A DNA stretch of 64,000 nt from Aquisediminimonas sp031376385 (GCA_031376385.1 JANMDQ010000023.1:186001-250000); one strand, 5' to 3'. Shown: positions 33,215 through 42,822, counted from the first letter of the stretch. Made by a program: numbers and translations. The notes: a model not told the origin generated them from the sequence alone.

Positions 33215-36200
33215 CCCGCAATCTGGGCTAGCATCGCAGGCGTTGGCGTTCCGCCCCTTTGCGCGCGCGTCACCATCAATTTGAACGCAGCGACATGGGC
33301 TTGCCGCGCCGAAAGCCAGTTCTCAACAGCGGCCAGCGGGTCGGCCCCGCCCAGACGCGCCACAAAATCAAGTCGCATCGCCTGAAAATCGCGCGCTAGC
33401 CCTGCAGATAGCAACCGTTCCCAAGGGTCTTGCGGATCAAGCTGCATGGCGACGCCCTGCGCCCAGTCAATGCCCAGCGCGTCACCAATCAGGGTGAAGC
33501 CACTGGTCAGTGCCAAAGGCTCCACACCACTGCGCGCCGCAAGTGCCGCAATGCCAATCGATCCATCCAGTTCGGCAAGCCGCACGACTTTGTCGGCAAT
33601 GGCAGGCGGTGTTCCCGCCGCTGATAGCCGCGCCGCGTAAGCCATGATCTGGCGCTTGGCCTCTGGCGGCAATAGCGCCGTTCGCTTCGCAGATAGAGTC
33701 AATATGATCGGCGTATAGGCTGCCACAGCCTTGTCATTGGAACGCGCTGCCACGGTATTGCGCAATATGTCCGCCATATGCGCGCGCATTTCAACGGCGA
33801 TTTGTTCAAACAACATCAGCCGCGTGGATTCGGCCATCGCTGCCTCGTCGATCATCGCCCAAAGCGGCGCGATGCCAAAGACTTGCTCTGCAATGACGAA
33901 TGCTTCTGCCACATCACCCGATGTCGTGCCGGATTCCTCGGCCAATTCAAAGGGATGGATGATGCCCATGCGGTTGACGATCCGGTTAGCGACTTTGGTG
34001 GCGATAATTTCTTTACGAAGGGGGTGGCCTTCGATGCAGGCCATATGTTTGCGGCGCATTTCAGTGGGGAAGGCCGCAATCAAATCACCCAGAGTGGCGG
34101 GGTCTGTGCCCAGATCGGTCTTTTCAATGTCAGCCTGCAACGCCAGTTTGGCCGTGGACAGCAGTACCGCCAGTTCAGGCCGGGTGAGGCCCTTTCCGTC
34201 ACTGGCACGGCGCAGAAGCTCTTCGTTGGGGCCAATGCCCTCCACAGCGCGGTCAAGATGTCCCGCAGCCTCAAACCCCTCCATCACGCGGATGTGTGCC
34301 GGCAAGTCGCGCGGACCGTCTCGCCCGGCAATGGAGAGCGCCAGAGTTTGCAGGCGGTTATCCTCCAGCACAAGGGCGGCCACATCCGCTGTCATGCGCG
34401 AGAGCAGGGCATTGCGCGCTTTCATCCCCAAGCGCCCGGACGCGATTTCAGAACTGAGCGCGATTTTGATATTCACTTCATGGTCCGAACAATCGACGCC
34501 TGCGCTATTGTCGATAAAGTCAGTGTTCGATCGGCCTCCGCGCAGTCCGTAGGCAATCCGCGCGGCTTGCGTCACACCCAGATTAGCGCCTTCGCCAATC
34601 ACTTTGCAGCGAAGCTCTTCGGCGTTGACCCGGTGCGCGTCGTTGGCGCGGTCCCCCACGTCGCTGTTGCTTTGCCCGCGCGCTTTTACATAAGTGCCAA
34701 TGCCACCGAACCACATCAGGTCAACTGGGCTTTTGAGGATCGCGGCGATCAGCGCGCTGGGGTCCAGCTCAGTCGCGTCGACGCCCACCGTGACGCGCAT
34801 TTCCTTCGTCAATTTGATGCTTTTAGCTGAACGCGGATAAACGCCACCGCCTTTTGAGATGAGTTTGGCGTCATAATCCGACCAGCTTGACCGGGGCAGC
34901 GCAAACATCCGCGCACGTTCGGCCCAGCTGAGTGCAGGATCGGGGTTGGGATCGATAAAGATATGGCGGTGGTCAAACGCCGCGACCAGTTTGATCGATT
35001 TGGAAAGCAACATGCCGTTGCCAAACACATCGCCAGACATATCCCCGCATCCCGCCACTCGCACGGGCTCGCTTTGCACATCGACACCCATTTCGGCAAA
35101 ATGGCGCACGACCGACACCCAGCCGCCCTTGGCCGTAATGCCCATCGCTTTATGGTCATAGCCAACCGACCCGCCACTGGCGAAGGCATCACCCAGCCAG
35201 AATCCGCGTTCCAGAGCGATGGCATTGGCTGTATCTGAAAATGTCGCCGTGCCTTTGTCCGCCGCGACCACGAAATAGGGATCGTCGCCATCGAAACAGA
35301 CCACGCCTGCCGGATGCACGGCTGTACCGTCCATCAAATTGTCGGTCACAGACAGAAGCGTGCGGATGAAAATGCGGTAACTCTCGGTGCCTTCGGCCAG
35401 CCAAGCTTCACGGTTTGCGACGTCCGGAAGTTGCTTGGGATAAAACCCGCCTTTTGCCCCTGTTGGGACAATGACGGCGTTCTTAACGCGCTGCGCCTTC
35501 ATCAGGCCCAAGACTTCGGTGCGGAAATCGTCCCGCCGGTCTGACCAGCGCAGCCCGCCGCGCGCGACAGGGCCGGCGCGCAAATGAATGCCTTCGACGC
35601 GGGGGGAGTAAACGAAAATCTCCCGCCACGGCACAGGCGCGGGCAAGCCGGGAACAAGAGCGGAGTCAATCTTGAACGCCAGCGCCTCTTGTCCCGCGCT
35701 CACAAACATATTGGTGCGCAGCACTGCGCGGATGACCGCGCGATATTGCCGCAAGATGCGGTCATCATCAATTGCGCTCACCCCGGCAAGGGCGCGGTCA
35801 ATGGCCTTGTTCCGGTCCCCGTCCTGCTTATCCGAACAAGGCGTGCCGTTATGACGCCCGACAAACATCTGCACCAAATCACGCGCAATATCGGGATAGC
35901 GGTTGAGCGCATCGACGACCGTCAGCAGGCCGTAAGCCATGCCTGTTTGCCGCAAATAACGGAAAAGTGCCCGCATCAACAGCACGGCCTGCGCATCTAG
36001 CCCCGCTGACACCATCAGGGCATTGAACCGGTCATTTTCCGCGCGTCCCTCCAGCACAGCGGCAATGGCGGCTTCAACGCTGGCCTTGTCCATGGTCTTT
36101 GCCGCAGCGGGAAGGCTCAATTGAAAGTCATGAAGGTCGCCCAGATTATCGCCCAGCGCGGTCGGCACTTCCTCAAACACCCGAAACCCGAAATTTTCGA

Positions 36201-37785
36201 GCGCAGGCACAGCGTCGGACAAGGCAATTGCGCCCTGCGCGATGATTTTCAGGCGAATAGTTTCCGCCGTCGCTGGGCCGAACCGGACGACGCGGCTTGT
36301 GTTTTCATCAAGGCTGGCCAGCGCCATGATATCAAGGGCCGCTTCTGTCGTACCAGTATGATCGCGGTAGCTTTGTGGAAAATGGGGGGTGAAGCGCAGC
36401 GCCAGACGTGTGGCGCTGCGGGGCTCAGCGTGCATGGCCAAGCTGGCTTCAACGGCGCGCGGCCAGCCCCTCACCATCGCTTCAATCTGTGCCTCAATCG
36501 CGTCCTGATCGGGCAATTTGGCGGACCCGCGGACATCGACCATATAGCGCAGGCCCGCTGCACCCCCGTCATCCAGCTTGATTGACCAATTGAGCAACTG
36601 GCCTCCGGTGGCCTCTGCGATCAAGTCGCCAATGCCAACGCGGCGGGCCGTGGTCAGTTCGTCGCGGGGCAACCAGACAAAGCTGAACACATGTCGATCT
36701 AATGGCGCGCGCACCAGTTCCACGGCAATGCGGGGCCGATCCGCGATAGACATGGCCGTGAGCGCCAGCCGCTGCAAATCGCCTTCATCGATGCTGACGG
36801 CGATATCATGGGGCAGCACCCCGACTGCATGGGTCAGCGCCTTGCCGGCATGGCCGGAGATGCTGAAGCCAAAGCTGGCCTGCAAAGCTGCCAATCGCGC
36901 GGCAAGGATCGGCACTTCATCAGGTGCAGCGCCGAGTGCCCCGCTGGTCCAAAGCCCGGCATGAACGCGGATGCCGCCCTTTGCCACTGGAATGATCAGC
37001 AGATCCAGCGGAACGGCGCGGTGGACAGGCGAAATAAGGTTGGATTTGACAATCAGCAGCCCGCGCCCGCCCTTTTCCATGGCTTTGGCAGCCGCGACCC
37101 GTGCCTTGGCCGAAAGCAGCGCCTCTGCTTGGGCCCGGGCGAGGCCTAATCTTGCCGTAGCAGCGCCCTTTGTGGGAAAATCAGCTTTGCCCAGCAGGGT
37201 GAAATGGCCATCAGCCGCCCAGCTCAGGAACGCGCCTTCATCGCCAGTTGCTTGTGATGCGTCAGCCCGAACGGCAGCCTCTAGTGCGCGCCAGTCAGCA
37301 ACTGCGGCGCGCACGGCCTCTAAACTGGCGCGCAACTCTTCTCGGATGGCCATGCGGGTGCGGGCGTCGCCGCGATCGCATTCGATGTAGATGAGCGATT
37401 CTGCTGTGCCGCCTTTGCCAAGCCCAATCAGATCGCCGCCTGCCGTCCGGCTGACGTTGATCACTGGGTGTAGCAGGCGCGATATGATGAGTCCGTGGCG
37501 CGCGATGACGGCGGCGACAGTATCGACCAGAAAAGGCATGTCGTCATTGGCAATCGCCAGCCGCATCTGCCGTTCGCCGTCTTTGCGGGCAAAGCTCTCA
37601 AGGGCAATCGAGGCGTGCAGCGGGGCGCGGTGACACAAAGCCTCAGCGGCCAGAAGAGCTGCTTCCTTGCGGGCAGACGGCGTGAAGCCCTCGATTTCGC
37701 CGGGAACACTGCCTTTGGTGATCAAGCTGGCCAGCGGCTTGATCCAGCCCTGCAATAGCGCTGTCCGTTCCCGTTCATTCACCAT
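33187..37785 (-). CDS. NAD-specific glutamate dehydrogenase, 170-180 kDa class
   Basis: A giant GDH of 1532 residues that deaminates glutamate to 2-oxoglutarate with NAD. The N-terminal part has ACT-like regulatory regions (about 1-500). The catalytic core around residues 700-1150 is marked by GGLRWSDRRDDFRTEVLGLMKAQRVKNAVIVPTGAKGGF (in separate stretches, with the catalytic lysines), DMSGDVFGNGML and GEGANLGVTQAARI, and a long C-terminal helical domain follows. Length is about 50-80 residues below the Streptomyces/Pseudomonas form. No partner gene adjoins it. Confidence 0.94.
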   Translation of the reverse strand: MVNERERTALLQGWIKPLASLITKGSVPGEIEGFTPSARKEAALLAAEALCHRAPLHASIALESFARKDGERQMRLAIANDDMPFLVDTVAAVIARHGLIISRLLHPVINVSRTAGGDLIGLGKGGTAESLIYIECDRGDARTRMAIREELRASLEAVRAAVADWRALEAAVRADASQATGDEGAFLSWAADGHFTLLGKADFPTKGAATARLGLARAQAEALLSAKARVAAAKAMEKGGRGLLIVKSNLISPVHRAVPLDLLIIPVAKGGIRVHAGLWTSGALGAAPDEVPILAARLAALQASFGFSISGHAGKALTHAVGVLPHDIAVSIDEGDLQRLALTAMSIADRPRIAVELVRAPLDRHVFSFVWLPRDELTTARRVGIGDLIAEATGGQLLNWSIKLDDGGAAGLRYMVDVRGSAKLPDQDAIEAQIEAMVRGWPRAVEASLAMHAEPRSATRLALRFTPHFPQSYRDHTGTTEAALDIMALASLDENTSRVVRFGPATAETIRLKIIAQGAIALSDAVPALENFGFRVFEEVPTALGDNLGDLHDFQLSLPAAAKTMDKASVEAAIAAVLEGRAENDRFNALMVSAGLDAQAVLLMRALFRYLRQTGMAYGLLTVVDALNRYPDIARDLVQMFVGRHNGTPCSDKQDGDRNKAIDRALAGVSAIDDDRILRQYRAVIRAVLRTNMFVSAGQEALAFKIDSALVPGLPAPVPWREIFVYSPRVEGIHLRAGPVARGGLRWSDRRDDFRTEVLGLMKAQRVKNAVIVPTGAKGGFYPKQLPDVANREAWLAEGTESYRIFIRTLLSVTDNLMDGTAVHPAGVVCFDGDDPYFVVAADKGTATFSDTANAIALERGFWLGDAFASGGSVGYDHKAMGITAKGGWVSVVRHFAEMGVDVQSEPVRVAGCGDMSGDVFGNGMLLSKSIKLVAAFDHRHIFIDPNPDPALSWAERARMFALPRSSWSDYDAKLISKGGGVYPRSAKSIKLTKEMRVTVGVDATELDPSALIAAILKSPVDLMWFGGIGTYVKARGQSNSDVGDRANDAHRVNAEELRCKVIGEGANLGVTQAARIAYGLRGGRSNTDFIDNSAGVDCSDHEVNIKIALSSEIASGRLGMKARNALLSRMTADVAALVLEDNRLQTLALSIAGRDGPRDLPAHIRVMEGFEAAGHLDRAVEGIGPNEELLRRASDGKGLTRPELAVLLSTAKLALQADIEKTDLGTDPATLGDLIAAFPTEMRRKHMACIEGHPLRKEIIATKVANRIVNRMGIIHPFELAEESGTTSGDVAEAFVIAEQVFGIAPLWAMIDEAAMAESTRLMLFEQIAVEMRAHMADILRNTVAARSNDKAVAAYTPIILTLSAKRTALLPPEAKRQIMAYAARLSAAGTPPAIADKVVRLAELDGSIGIAALAARSGVEPLALTSGFTLIGDALGIDWAQGVAMQLDPQDPWERLLSAGLARDFQAMRLDFVARLGGADPLAAVENWLSARQAHVAAFKLMVTRAQRGGTPTPAMLAQIAGQARVLLSR

Positions 37786-37869
37786 GAAACACCTGATCCT
37801 CTCACTCTGCGCCTATTATGGCGGGGGAAGTGAGCTGGCTCAAGCAGATAGGGTCATAGTGGCGGAATT

Positions 37870-39186
37870 TCAGCGCGTTACTTGGCGCAGAGCCTTTTCA
37901 ATCACCTTATCATCGGCGTCCATTTGGCCGATCACCGCGACATGATCGCCGTCTAGGCGACGGGCGACGAGGATGACAAATTCGTCTGACCCGGCGAGTT
38001 CGACGATACCGTGCGGCGTCAGCACACGGGCCTTATCCATCATGCTGGTATCCGCGATGGCAACGGCCTTCGGCGCGCGCAGGCGACGTTCGGCCTGAAC
38101 GATGGCTTTTAGCCCGCCCTGATAGCCCTCAACAAAGCGCGTCATCGCCCCGCGAGACAGGCCTGCACGCTTTCCGTGCATCAATACTTGGGCATATTCG
38201 GTGAGCCGCGTCTTGTCATAGGTTGCCCCGAACACAAGCTTTACAATCGGAGTCATCGGCGCGCGGGGTTGCACGGTTAGATTACAATCCGCCAGCAATT
38301 CTTCATATTCGTCAGCCCGTTCGTCGGCGGTCAAGGCAAAGTCATAGGCCTCACCCAACGCGCGGTAGAGGGCGGTGCGGCTGCGGACATCCGCATGGCC
38401 AGCGGCATCAGCGCAAGAACGCGCAGCGGCCAGCCAATCGGCCAAGCTTTCGCGTGGATCGTCAAAGCTAACAGGAGGAACGACATCCTCCTCCAATGTT
38501 TCGTCGAGCGAAAGGACGTCATCACGGCGCGCAGCGAATACAGGCTCAGGCGTTTCAGCCTTGGGTCCATCGGCCCAAGCGGGCGATTTGGGCAAAGTGC
38601 GCGCCACTTGTGGCACTTGAAGCGCACGGCTGACTTCTTCGACCAAGCTTTCGGAGAGCGCTGCGTCGGCAGCTTCTTTCCAGTTGATCACGCCGTAGAT
38701 GAAATCGATCGTGTCATCGTCAGATGAAAAGGGCATCAGGATGCCGCGATACATGATTTCCTGGCCAGCCTCATTCACGAACTCCGCTTCAAACCCAATG
38801 GGCGCGCGGTTCGCGATGATTTGCATATAATGATCGGTCAGGCGGGAGAGGAGAGATCCACGCGGGATTTCTGAAACAGATGCCACGCCAGTGTCCAGCT
38901 CACACGCTTCACGCAACTTGGGGCCAAGATAGGCGATGGCGGGGTTTTCAATGCCACCTGTAAAGTCGAGAAGGACGGAATTTGGCCCGAAATCCTGAAG
39001 ATTTTCCGGTTCCAGATCTTCAATGGAAGGATAAGCGCGACCATCAAGCAGCGATACCCAGTGGTTATAGGCGCGCACATGCATCCGCCGTTCATCACCA
39101 CTCACACTGATTGCTGTATCCACGCCGTGCGCATCCGCATCGGCGTGCGCGCTTTGGTCAGTGGTGAATGCGCCTGTTCCGTCCAT
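37870..39186 (-). CDS. PAS domain-containing protein of unknown function
   Basis: A 438-residue protein. Residues about 35-175 form a PAS_5-type region with RRMHVRAYNHWVSLLDGRAYP, LDFTGGIENPAIAYLGPKLR and MYRGILMPFSSDDDTIDFIYGVI. The C-terminal half (about 240-438) contains helices and a segment naming a small-molecule-sensing style (VLTPHGIVELAGSDEFVILVARR), not a kinase or cyclase. It may be a sensory adaptor. There is no signal peptide or membrane segment. tRNA-Thr is 151 bases upstream. Confidence 0.75.
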   Translation of the reverse strand: MDGTGAFTTDQSAHADADAHGVDTAISVSGDERRMHVRAYNHWVSLLDGRAYPSIEDLEPENLQDFGPNSVLLDFTGGIENPAIAYLGPKLREACELDTGVASVSEIPRGSLLSRLTDHYMQIIANRAPIGFEAEFVNEAGQEIMYRGILMPFSSDDDTIDFIYGVINWKEAADAALSESLVEEVSRALQVPQVARTLPKSPAWADGPKAETPEPVFAARRDDVLSLDETLEEDVVPPVSFDDPRESLADWLAAARSCADAAGHADVRSRTALYRALGEAYDFALTADERADEYEELLADCNLTVQPRAPMTPIVKLVFGATYDKTRLTEYAQVLMHGKRAGLSRGAMTRFVEGYQGGLKAIVQAERRLRAPKAVAIADTSMMDKARVLTPHGIVELAGSDEFVILVARRLDGDHVAVIGQMDADDKVIEKALRQVTR

Positions 39187-39337
39187 TTGACAGATCCTTC
39201 AAAAACTTGTCCCCGATAAACCTCCTTCTGCCGACATATGGTTGACGAAGTGTTAACTGCGCCGCCCAAAACGCATATGGGTAAAGCCCTTGAAGTGAGG
39301 TCAACCCCCTGTTAAGGGCGCGACTTCAACAAACCGG

Positions 39338-39413
39338 GCCGCTTTAGCTCAGCCGGTAGAGCACGTCATTCGTAATGACGGGGTCAGGTGTTCGAGTCAC
39401 CTAAGCGGCACCA
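39338..39413 (+). tRNA. tRNA-Thr (anticodon CGT)
   Basis: A complete 76-base cloverleaf with encoded CCA: acceptor GCCGCTT pairs with AAGCGGC, the D-arm is TAGCTCAGCCGGTAGAGC, and the T-arm contains GTTCGAGTC. The anticodon loop TTCGTAA (39369-39375) gives anticodon CGT, for codon ACG. The genes that follow are accessory, so it may have been an integration target, but no duplicated tRNA 3' end was found downstream. Confidence 0.97.
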
Positions 39414-39456
39414 TTTTTGAATATAGTCCGTCCGGGGGACGGACTATATTCAAAAA
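39414..39456. repeat. Perfect 20-bp hairpin directly after tRNA-Thr
   Basis: Arms 39414-39433 and 39437-39456 are exact inverted copies with a 3-base GGG loop, beginning at the base after the tRNA CCA. The 5' arm starts with T5 and the 3' arm ends with A5, the reverse of an intrinsic terminator. The origin is unknown; it may be a mobile-element end or a scar. Confidence 0.85.
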
Positions 39457-39826
39457 TCCGCCTCGGGGACGCCCCAAACCTAAAAATCTGCCAAAGCCCT
39501 CCCAAAGTTTAGTAAAGTTGTGCCAAAACGCTTTTCGATTTCGCGCGCCTTCCGATCCATAATTGAGCGGGGACGTGGCCAAAGTTGACACTAGGTTGAC
39601 ACCTGAATCCAACTTGTACCTGGCAACGGCATGGTCAATCACAGCGCAGCTTTCGCGCGGTGAAATACAGCATGATTGTAAAATAGGCATTTGGAACATA
39701 TAATGAACATAGTCCCAAATGTCAAGCCCCGCTCCCCGCCCCACCCCACCCCCTTGCACAAGGGCAGTCACGCGGGCATCACAGTGGCGGGTGCAGCCGC
39801 CCCGGCAGCTGAGAACAGGCATAGTG
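39457..39826. other. Non-coding or relic stretch, entry to the accessory region
   Basis: No convincing gene is seen. A minus-strand frame of 141 codons crosses it but does not resemble any protein I know and runs through the hairpin and into the tRNA. A shorter minus-strand peptide (MDRKAREIEKRFGTTLLNF) could be a relic. The segment may be the remains of an integrated element. Confidence 0.4.
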
Positions 39827-40090
39827 ATGGATATTCCCAGTTATTTGAATGAAATCCGCGCGCTCGCGGCCAGTGGCCAGGCGACTGAACATAGTTACCG
39901 CCCTACGCTCGAACGCTTGTTCAAATCCATCGATGCGGCTTTAACGGTGATAAACGAGCCCAAACGGCTGACCGATGTCGGTGCGCCTGATTTTGTGTTT
40001 AACCGGGGTGGCGTGTCCGTCGGCTGGTGCGAAGCCAAAGACCTGGCCCTTGAACGTGATAGCCAAACATCATTCTATCCAGATTTATAA
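39827..40090 (+). pseudogene. N-terminal relic of a type ISP restriction-modification enzyme
   Basis: An 87-codon fragment beginning MDIPSYLNEIRALAASGQAT. It continues with HSYRPTLERLFKSIDAAL, LTVINEPKRLTDVGAPDF and VFNRGGVSVGWCEAKDL, which is the start of the LlaGI/type ISP single-chain R-M enzymes (normally about 1600 residues), including the nuclease-domain ExK (CEAKD). Homology stops near 40065 and a few unrelated codons lead to TAA. The matching C-terminal part lies at 41953-42770. Confidence 0.82.
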
Positions 40091-40191
40091 TTTTTAGCAC
40101 AGATTTTTTTGCTTTGCAGAAAAGAGAAAGCACAGGTTTTACGCCACTTTTTATCAGTTTATCCTGAAAAAGGATATTTTTATTCTGCATT
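40066..40191. other. AT-rich junction segment
   Basis: A stretch of about 120 bases with T- and A-runs, clearly richer in AT than the rest of the window, lies between the broken R-M 5' end and the stop of the AlbA_2 gene. It marks imported DNA. No gene is seen. Confidence 0.6.
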
Positions 40192-41859
40192 TTATTCTGC
40201 AAGTCTCCATTCTGGAACCTTGTTCGGCCCGACATTTTGAATGCGGTTACTGCGGCGAAGCTTAGTGAGCAAATTAGAGATTTTGGTCATTTTCTGCTCC
40301 TCTGTCAGAGCTTCGCTCAATTTACTCAAAAGAAGATTATCGATCTCTTTACGAGAAGCTTTCCCGACGCGCGCAAGATAGTCGGCTAACAACTTTGCAT
40401 AAAACTCATCATCCTGCGGACGGGTGAGAACATAGTCTGCCATGGTGGCTGTGGCTGCCGCAACCTGCACTGAGACGTAGAAGTTTGATTTGCGCCCTTC
40501 GATTAACTTGTTTCTTTTCAGGCGCTTGAACGCGTCGTCGGTGATTGGCAATTTCTTCTGGACACGGTCAAGCGCAAGGACGTCCACCAGATTGAGGCCT
40601 GTCTGCTGCATAAGCAACCGGCTATAGGCAGGATCAACCACTCGGCCATGAATGGTCAACCGCACTAGGCTGGGATCATCCAGATCATAATCGGGTAGCG
40701 GAAAAAACCGTCGCCGCTGACGTTCATAGATGCGTTGAATGCCATATCCCATCTGATCGATCATGTTGAGTTCTGCCATCGCCTGCACCAGCTGCGAGTT
40801 TCGATATCGGCGCGGAACAGATTTGGCACCCGTCGCATAGTCAGTGGGATCACCATCGACGAAACCGCCCTCATTCTCGAACACTAGTCGGTCACTATTT
40901 TCCGTCACAACAATGCGAGCGTTATGTGCATAGTCTTGATGTGCGATGCAGTTATGTAATGCTTCCAGCACAACACCTTGATCATATTTGGATACCTCAT
41001 GAGCTAGAAGTTGGTCCTGCGGCAAGATGCGTATTTGCACATTTCGAATTCGTGCGAAGATGGCCGACGACGCCAGAAGGAAAGGCGGATAGAAATGCTC
41101 ATAGGCCTGCTCTTCGCCCCGCAGGTGCCACGTAATTTCTGCCGGATGCGGGCTTAGCAGAAAGGCTGACTCTGCCTTGCCAAGTAGTAGCAGGGCCGTC
41201 CGCGTTATCGCCCCGTTCTGCGTTACTTTGGCCCGGTCAAGAAAAGTGGCATCGCTCCAGCTAGCAACCTCTTTACTCGGAATGCGATTTGCATGTTTCT
41301 CGGCGAACCGCTCGCGCGCTGTGCTGACTGCAGCGGGGTCCAGATCAGCGAGCGTCGCCCCTTCGACAATTTGCGCTGTCCAGTCAGTCGCGAGGGTCTG
41401 GCCGCGCAGTTCGTCGAGCTTATCCAGCCCGAGTGGGACAAGGCTTTCACCGGCACGAGCGTAATAATGCCCCTTCCAGTTGATAGGCATCCCGCGTGGA
41501 GCCGCGGGAATTTCGAACAGCACAACGCGACCGTCTGTATGCGCCAATTCATGAATTTCGCGGAAGGTAACACTCGGCTCGGTTCCATCGCGCATCTGGT
41601 TTTTCAGACTGTGCAGCCGTTCATGATCGTCGCGATAACTCGTACCGACTACACCGCGTGTTTTGTTGTTAACGCCGAAAACCAGCCAGCCCCGCTCTGC
41701 GTCTCGCAAATTGGCTTCGTTCGCCATCGCGGAAAAATAGCGACCAATCTTGTCGGTATCATAATCAATGCCCGCCTCTTTAAACTCTACGATTTCACCT
41801 TCCCATCTTGCGATCAGTTGGTCGAGCAATTCGGCAAGGGCAGTCTGGTCTATGACCAT
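40192..41859 (-). CDS. AlbA_2 / ATPase-like (COG2865-type) protein within the R-M relic
   Basis: A 555-residue protein. The N-terminal AlbA_2 (formerly AAA_4) domain, about 10-150, has EGEIVEFKEAG, FSAMANEANLRDAERGWLVFGV and HYYARAGESLVPL. A GHKL ATPase-like part (about 290-400) has ALHNCIAHQDYAHNARIVV and LVFENEGGF. The C-terminal third looks helix-turn-helix rich. Such proteins are classed as predicted regulators and some lie in defence islands. Here the gene, flanked by AT-rich DNA, occupies the space where the R-M enzyme core should be, in the opposite direction. Confidence 0.82.
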   Translation of the reverse strand: MVIDQTALAELLDQLIARWEGEIVEFKEAGIDYDTDKIGRYFSAMANEANLRDAERGWLVFGVNNKTRGVVGTSYRDDHERLHSLKNQMRDGTEPSVTFREIHELAHTDGRVVLFEIPAAPRGMPINWKGHYYARAGESLVPLGLDKLDELRGQTLATDWTAQIVEGATLADLDPAAVSTARERFAEKHANRIPSKEVASWSDATFLDRAKVTQNGAITRTALLLLGKAESAFLLSPHPAEITWHLRGEEQAYEHFYPPFLLASSAIFARIRNVQIRILPQDQLLAHEVSKYDQGVVLEALHNCIAHQDYAHNARIVVTENSDRLVFENEGGFVDGDPTDYATGAKSVPRRYRNSQLVQAMAELNMIDQMGYGIQRIYERQRRRFFPLPDYDLDDPSLVRLTIHGRVVDPAYSRLLMQQTGLNLVDVLALDRVQKKLPITDDAFKRLKRNKLIEGRKSNFYVSVQVAAATATMADYVLTRPQDDEFYAKLLADYLARVGKASRKEIDNLLLSKLSEALTEEQKMTKISNLLTKLRRSNRIQNVGPNKVPEWRLAE

Positions 41860-42082
41860 GAGCTAACGGGCCTTCGCAAAAGCAGTGCTGAAAAGCAGAA
41901 GTGCGGTGATAGGGCGTGTGGCAACATTCATTAATTCAGAGCTAACACGGTAGGGGCGAAAGACAAGTCAGGACTAAGCCCCCTCTACCTCTACCCCGAA
42001 GAAGGCACGCTCGAAACCTCCGCCTGTGTCAATTTCGATCCCAAAATCTATGCGGAGATCAGGGAGCGGGCGGGGCTTTCAC

Positions 42083-42204
42083 GCCCTCTCCCCGTGAGAG
42101 AGGGCGCAGCCGCGTCAGCGGCGGCGGGTCAAGGCGACCAGCTTGCTGAAACACCCTCACCTTCCCACGCTTCGCGCGGCCCCTTCCTCTCCCAGTGGGA
42201 GAGG
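42083..42204. repeat. Repeat block with CCTCTCCC palindromes in the R-M relic
   Basis: Small perfect palindromes GCCCTCTC/GAGAGGGC (42083-42090 and 42098-42105) and CCTCTCCCA/TGGGAGAGG (42186-42194 and 42196-42204) border about 80 bases. CCTCTCCC hairpins are a common dispersed repeat type. The block separates the two frames of the relic. Confidence 0.7.
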
Positions 42205-42469
42205 ATATTCCAGACGAACTCCGTGTCTTCGACTATATCTACGGCGTCCTCCATTCGCCCGATTACCGGCGGACCTATGCGCAGCTCCTGAAAATCGATT
42301 TCCCGCGCATTCCCTATCCGGCGTCGCCAGAGGTGTTTGCCCATGTTGCCGAAAAGGGCGGCCAGCTTCGCCGTCTTCACCTGATGGAGGATGCCGCGAT
42401 TGGCGCGACGCCTTATCCGTTCAAGGGGGACGGTGACAATGTGGTGGTGAAGGCTGGGTTTGTTATAGA

Positions 42470-42548
42470 CCCTTCACCCTCTGCCGCTGGCGCGGCTCCT
42501 CCCTCTCCCTCAAGCCTGTCCAGACCTTCGCCGAAGGGGGGAGAGGGG
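42470..42548. repeat. Repeat-derived in-frame insert in the R-M relic
   Basis: Sequence with CCCTCTCCCT and its complement near GGGGGAGAGGGG encodes a Pro/Ser-rich stretch (PSPSAAGAAPPSPSSLSRPS) that interrupts a conserved region of the enzyme between VVVKAGF and FVGRVHINP. It keeps the frame open. Confidence 0.65.
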
Positions 42549-42787
42549 TTTGTTGGCCGGGTGCACATCAACCCCGACCAATATTTCGAAAACGTGCCGC
42601 AAATCGCATGGGAATTCCACATCGGCGGATATCAGCCAGCGCAGAAATGGTTGAAGGACCGCAAGGGGCGGGCGCTGTCATTCGAAGATGTGATGCACTA
42701 TCAAAAGATCATCAAGATCCTGTGTGAGACGGACCGGATTATGAAAGAGATCGTCCTGCCATTGCAATAACACCCCCAAACAGATGA

Positions 42788-42816
42788 TTGCCCAACACAA
42801 GCAGTTCTGTTATAAC
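42788..42816 (+). promoter_or_regulatory. Candidate promoter giving a leaderless AbrB-Doc transcript
   Basis: TTGCCC (42788-42793) and TATAAC (42811-42816) are 17 bases apart. Transcription would begin at about 42823, the A of the AbrB-type ATG, so the message would have no leader and no Shine-Dalgarno. Only motif evidence. Confidence 0.4.
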
Positions 42817-42822
42817 GTCTGT

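Larger units (their letters stand above)
41953..42770 (+). pseudogene. C-terminal relic of the type ISP R-M enzyme, frameshifted
   Basis: In one frame, 41953 to about 42080 encodes GLSPLYLYPEEGTLETSACV and NFDPKIYAEIRERAGL. After a repeat block the match resumes in another frame from about 42201: DELRVFDYIYGVLHSPDYRR, TYAQLLKIDFPRIPYPASPE, LHLMEDAAIGATPYPF, then INPDQYFENVPQIAWEFHIG and GYQPAQKWLKDRKGR. This is the end of type ISP enzymes (target-recognition side). A second repeat-derived insert is read in frame at about 42470-42548. The gene is broken by deletion, frameshift and repeat insertions. Confidence 0.85.

Noticed and set aside
33731..34552. A long plus-strand frame opposite the glutamate dehydrogenase gene.
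   Set aside because: Antisense shadow with biased composition and no homology.
39397..39822. A 141-codon minus-strand frame beside tRNA-Thr.
   Set aside because: No protein family is recognised; it passes through the perfect hairpin and ends in the tRNA, so it is probably not a gene. At most it hides an element relic.
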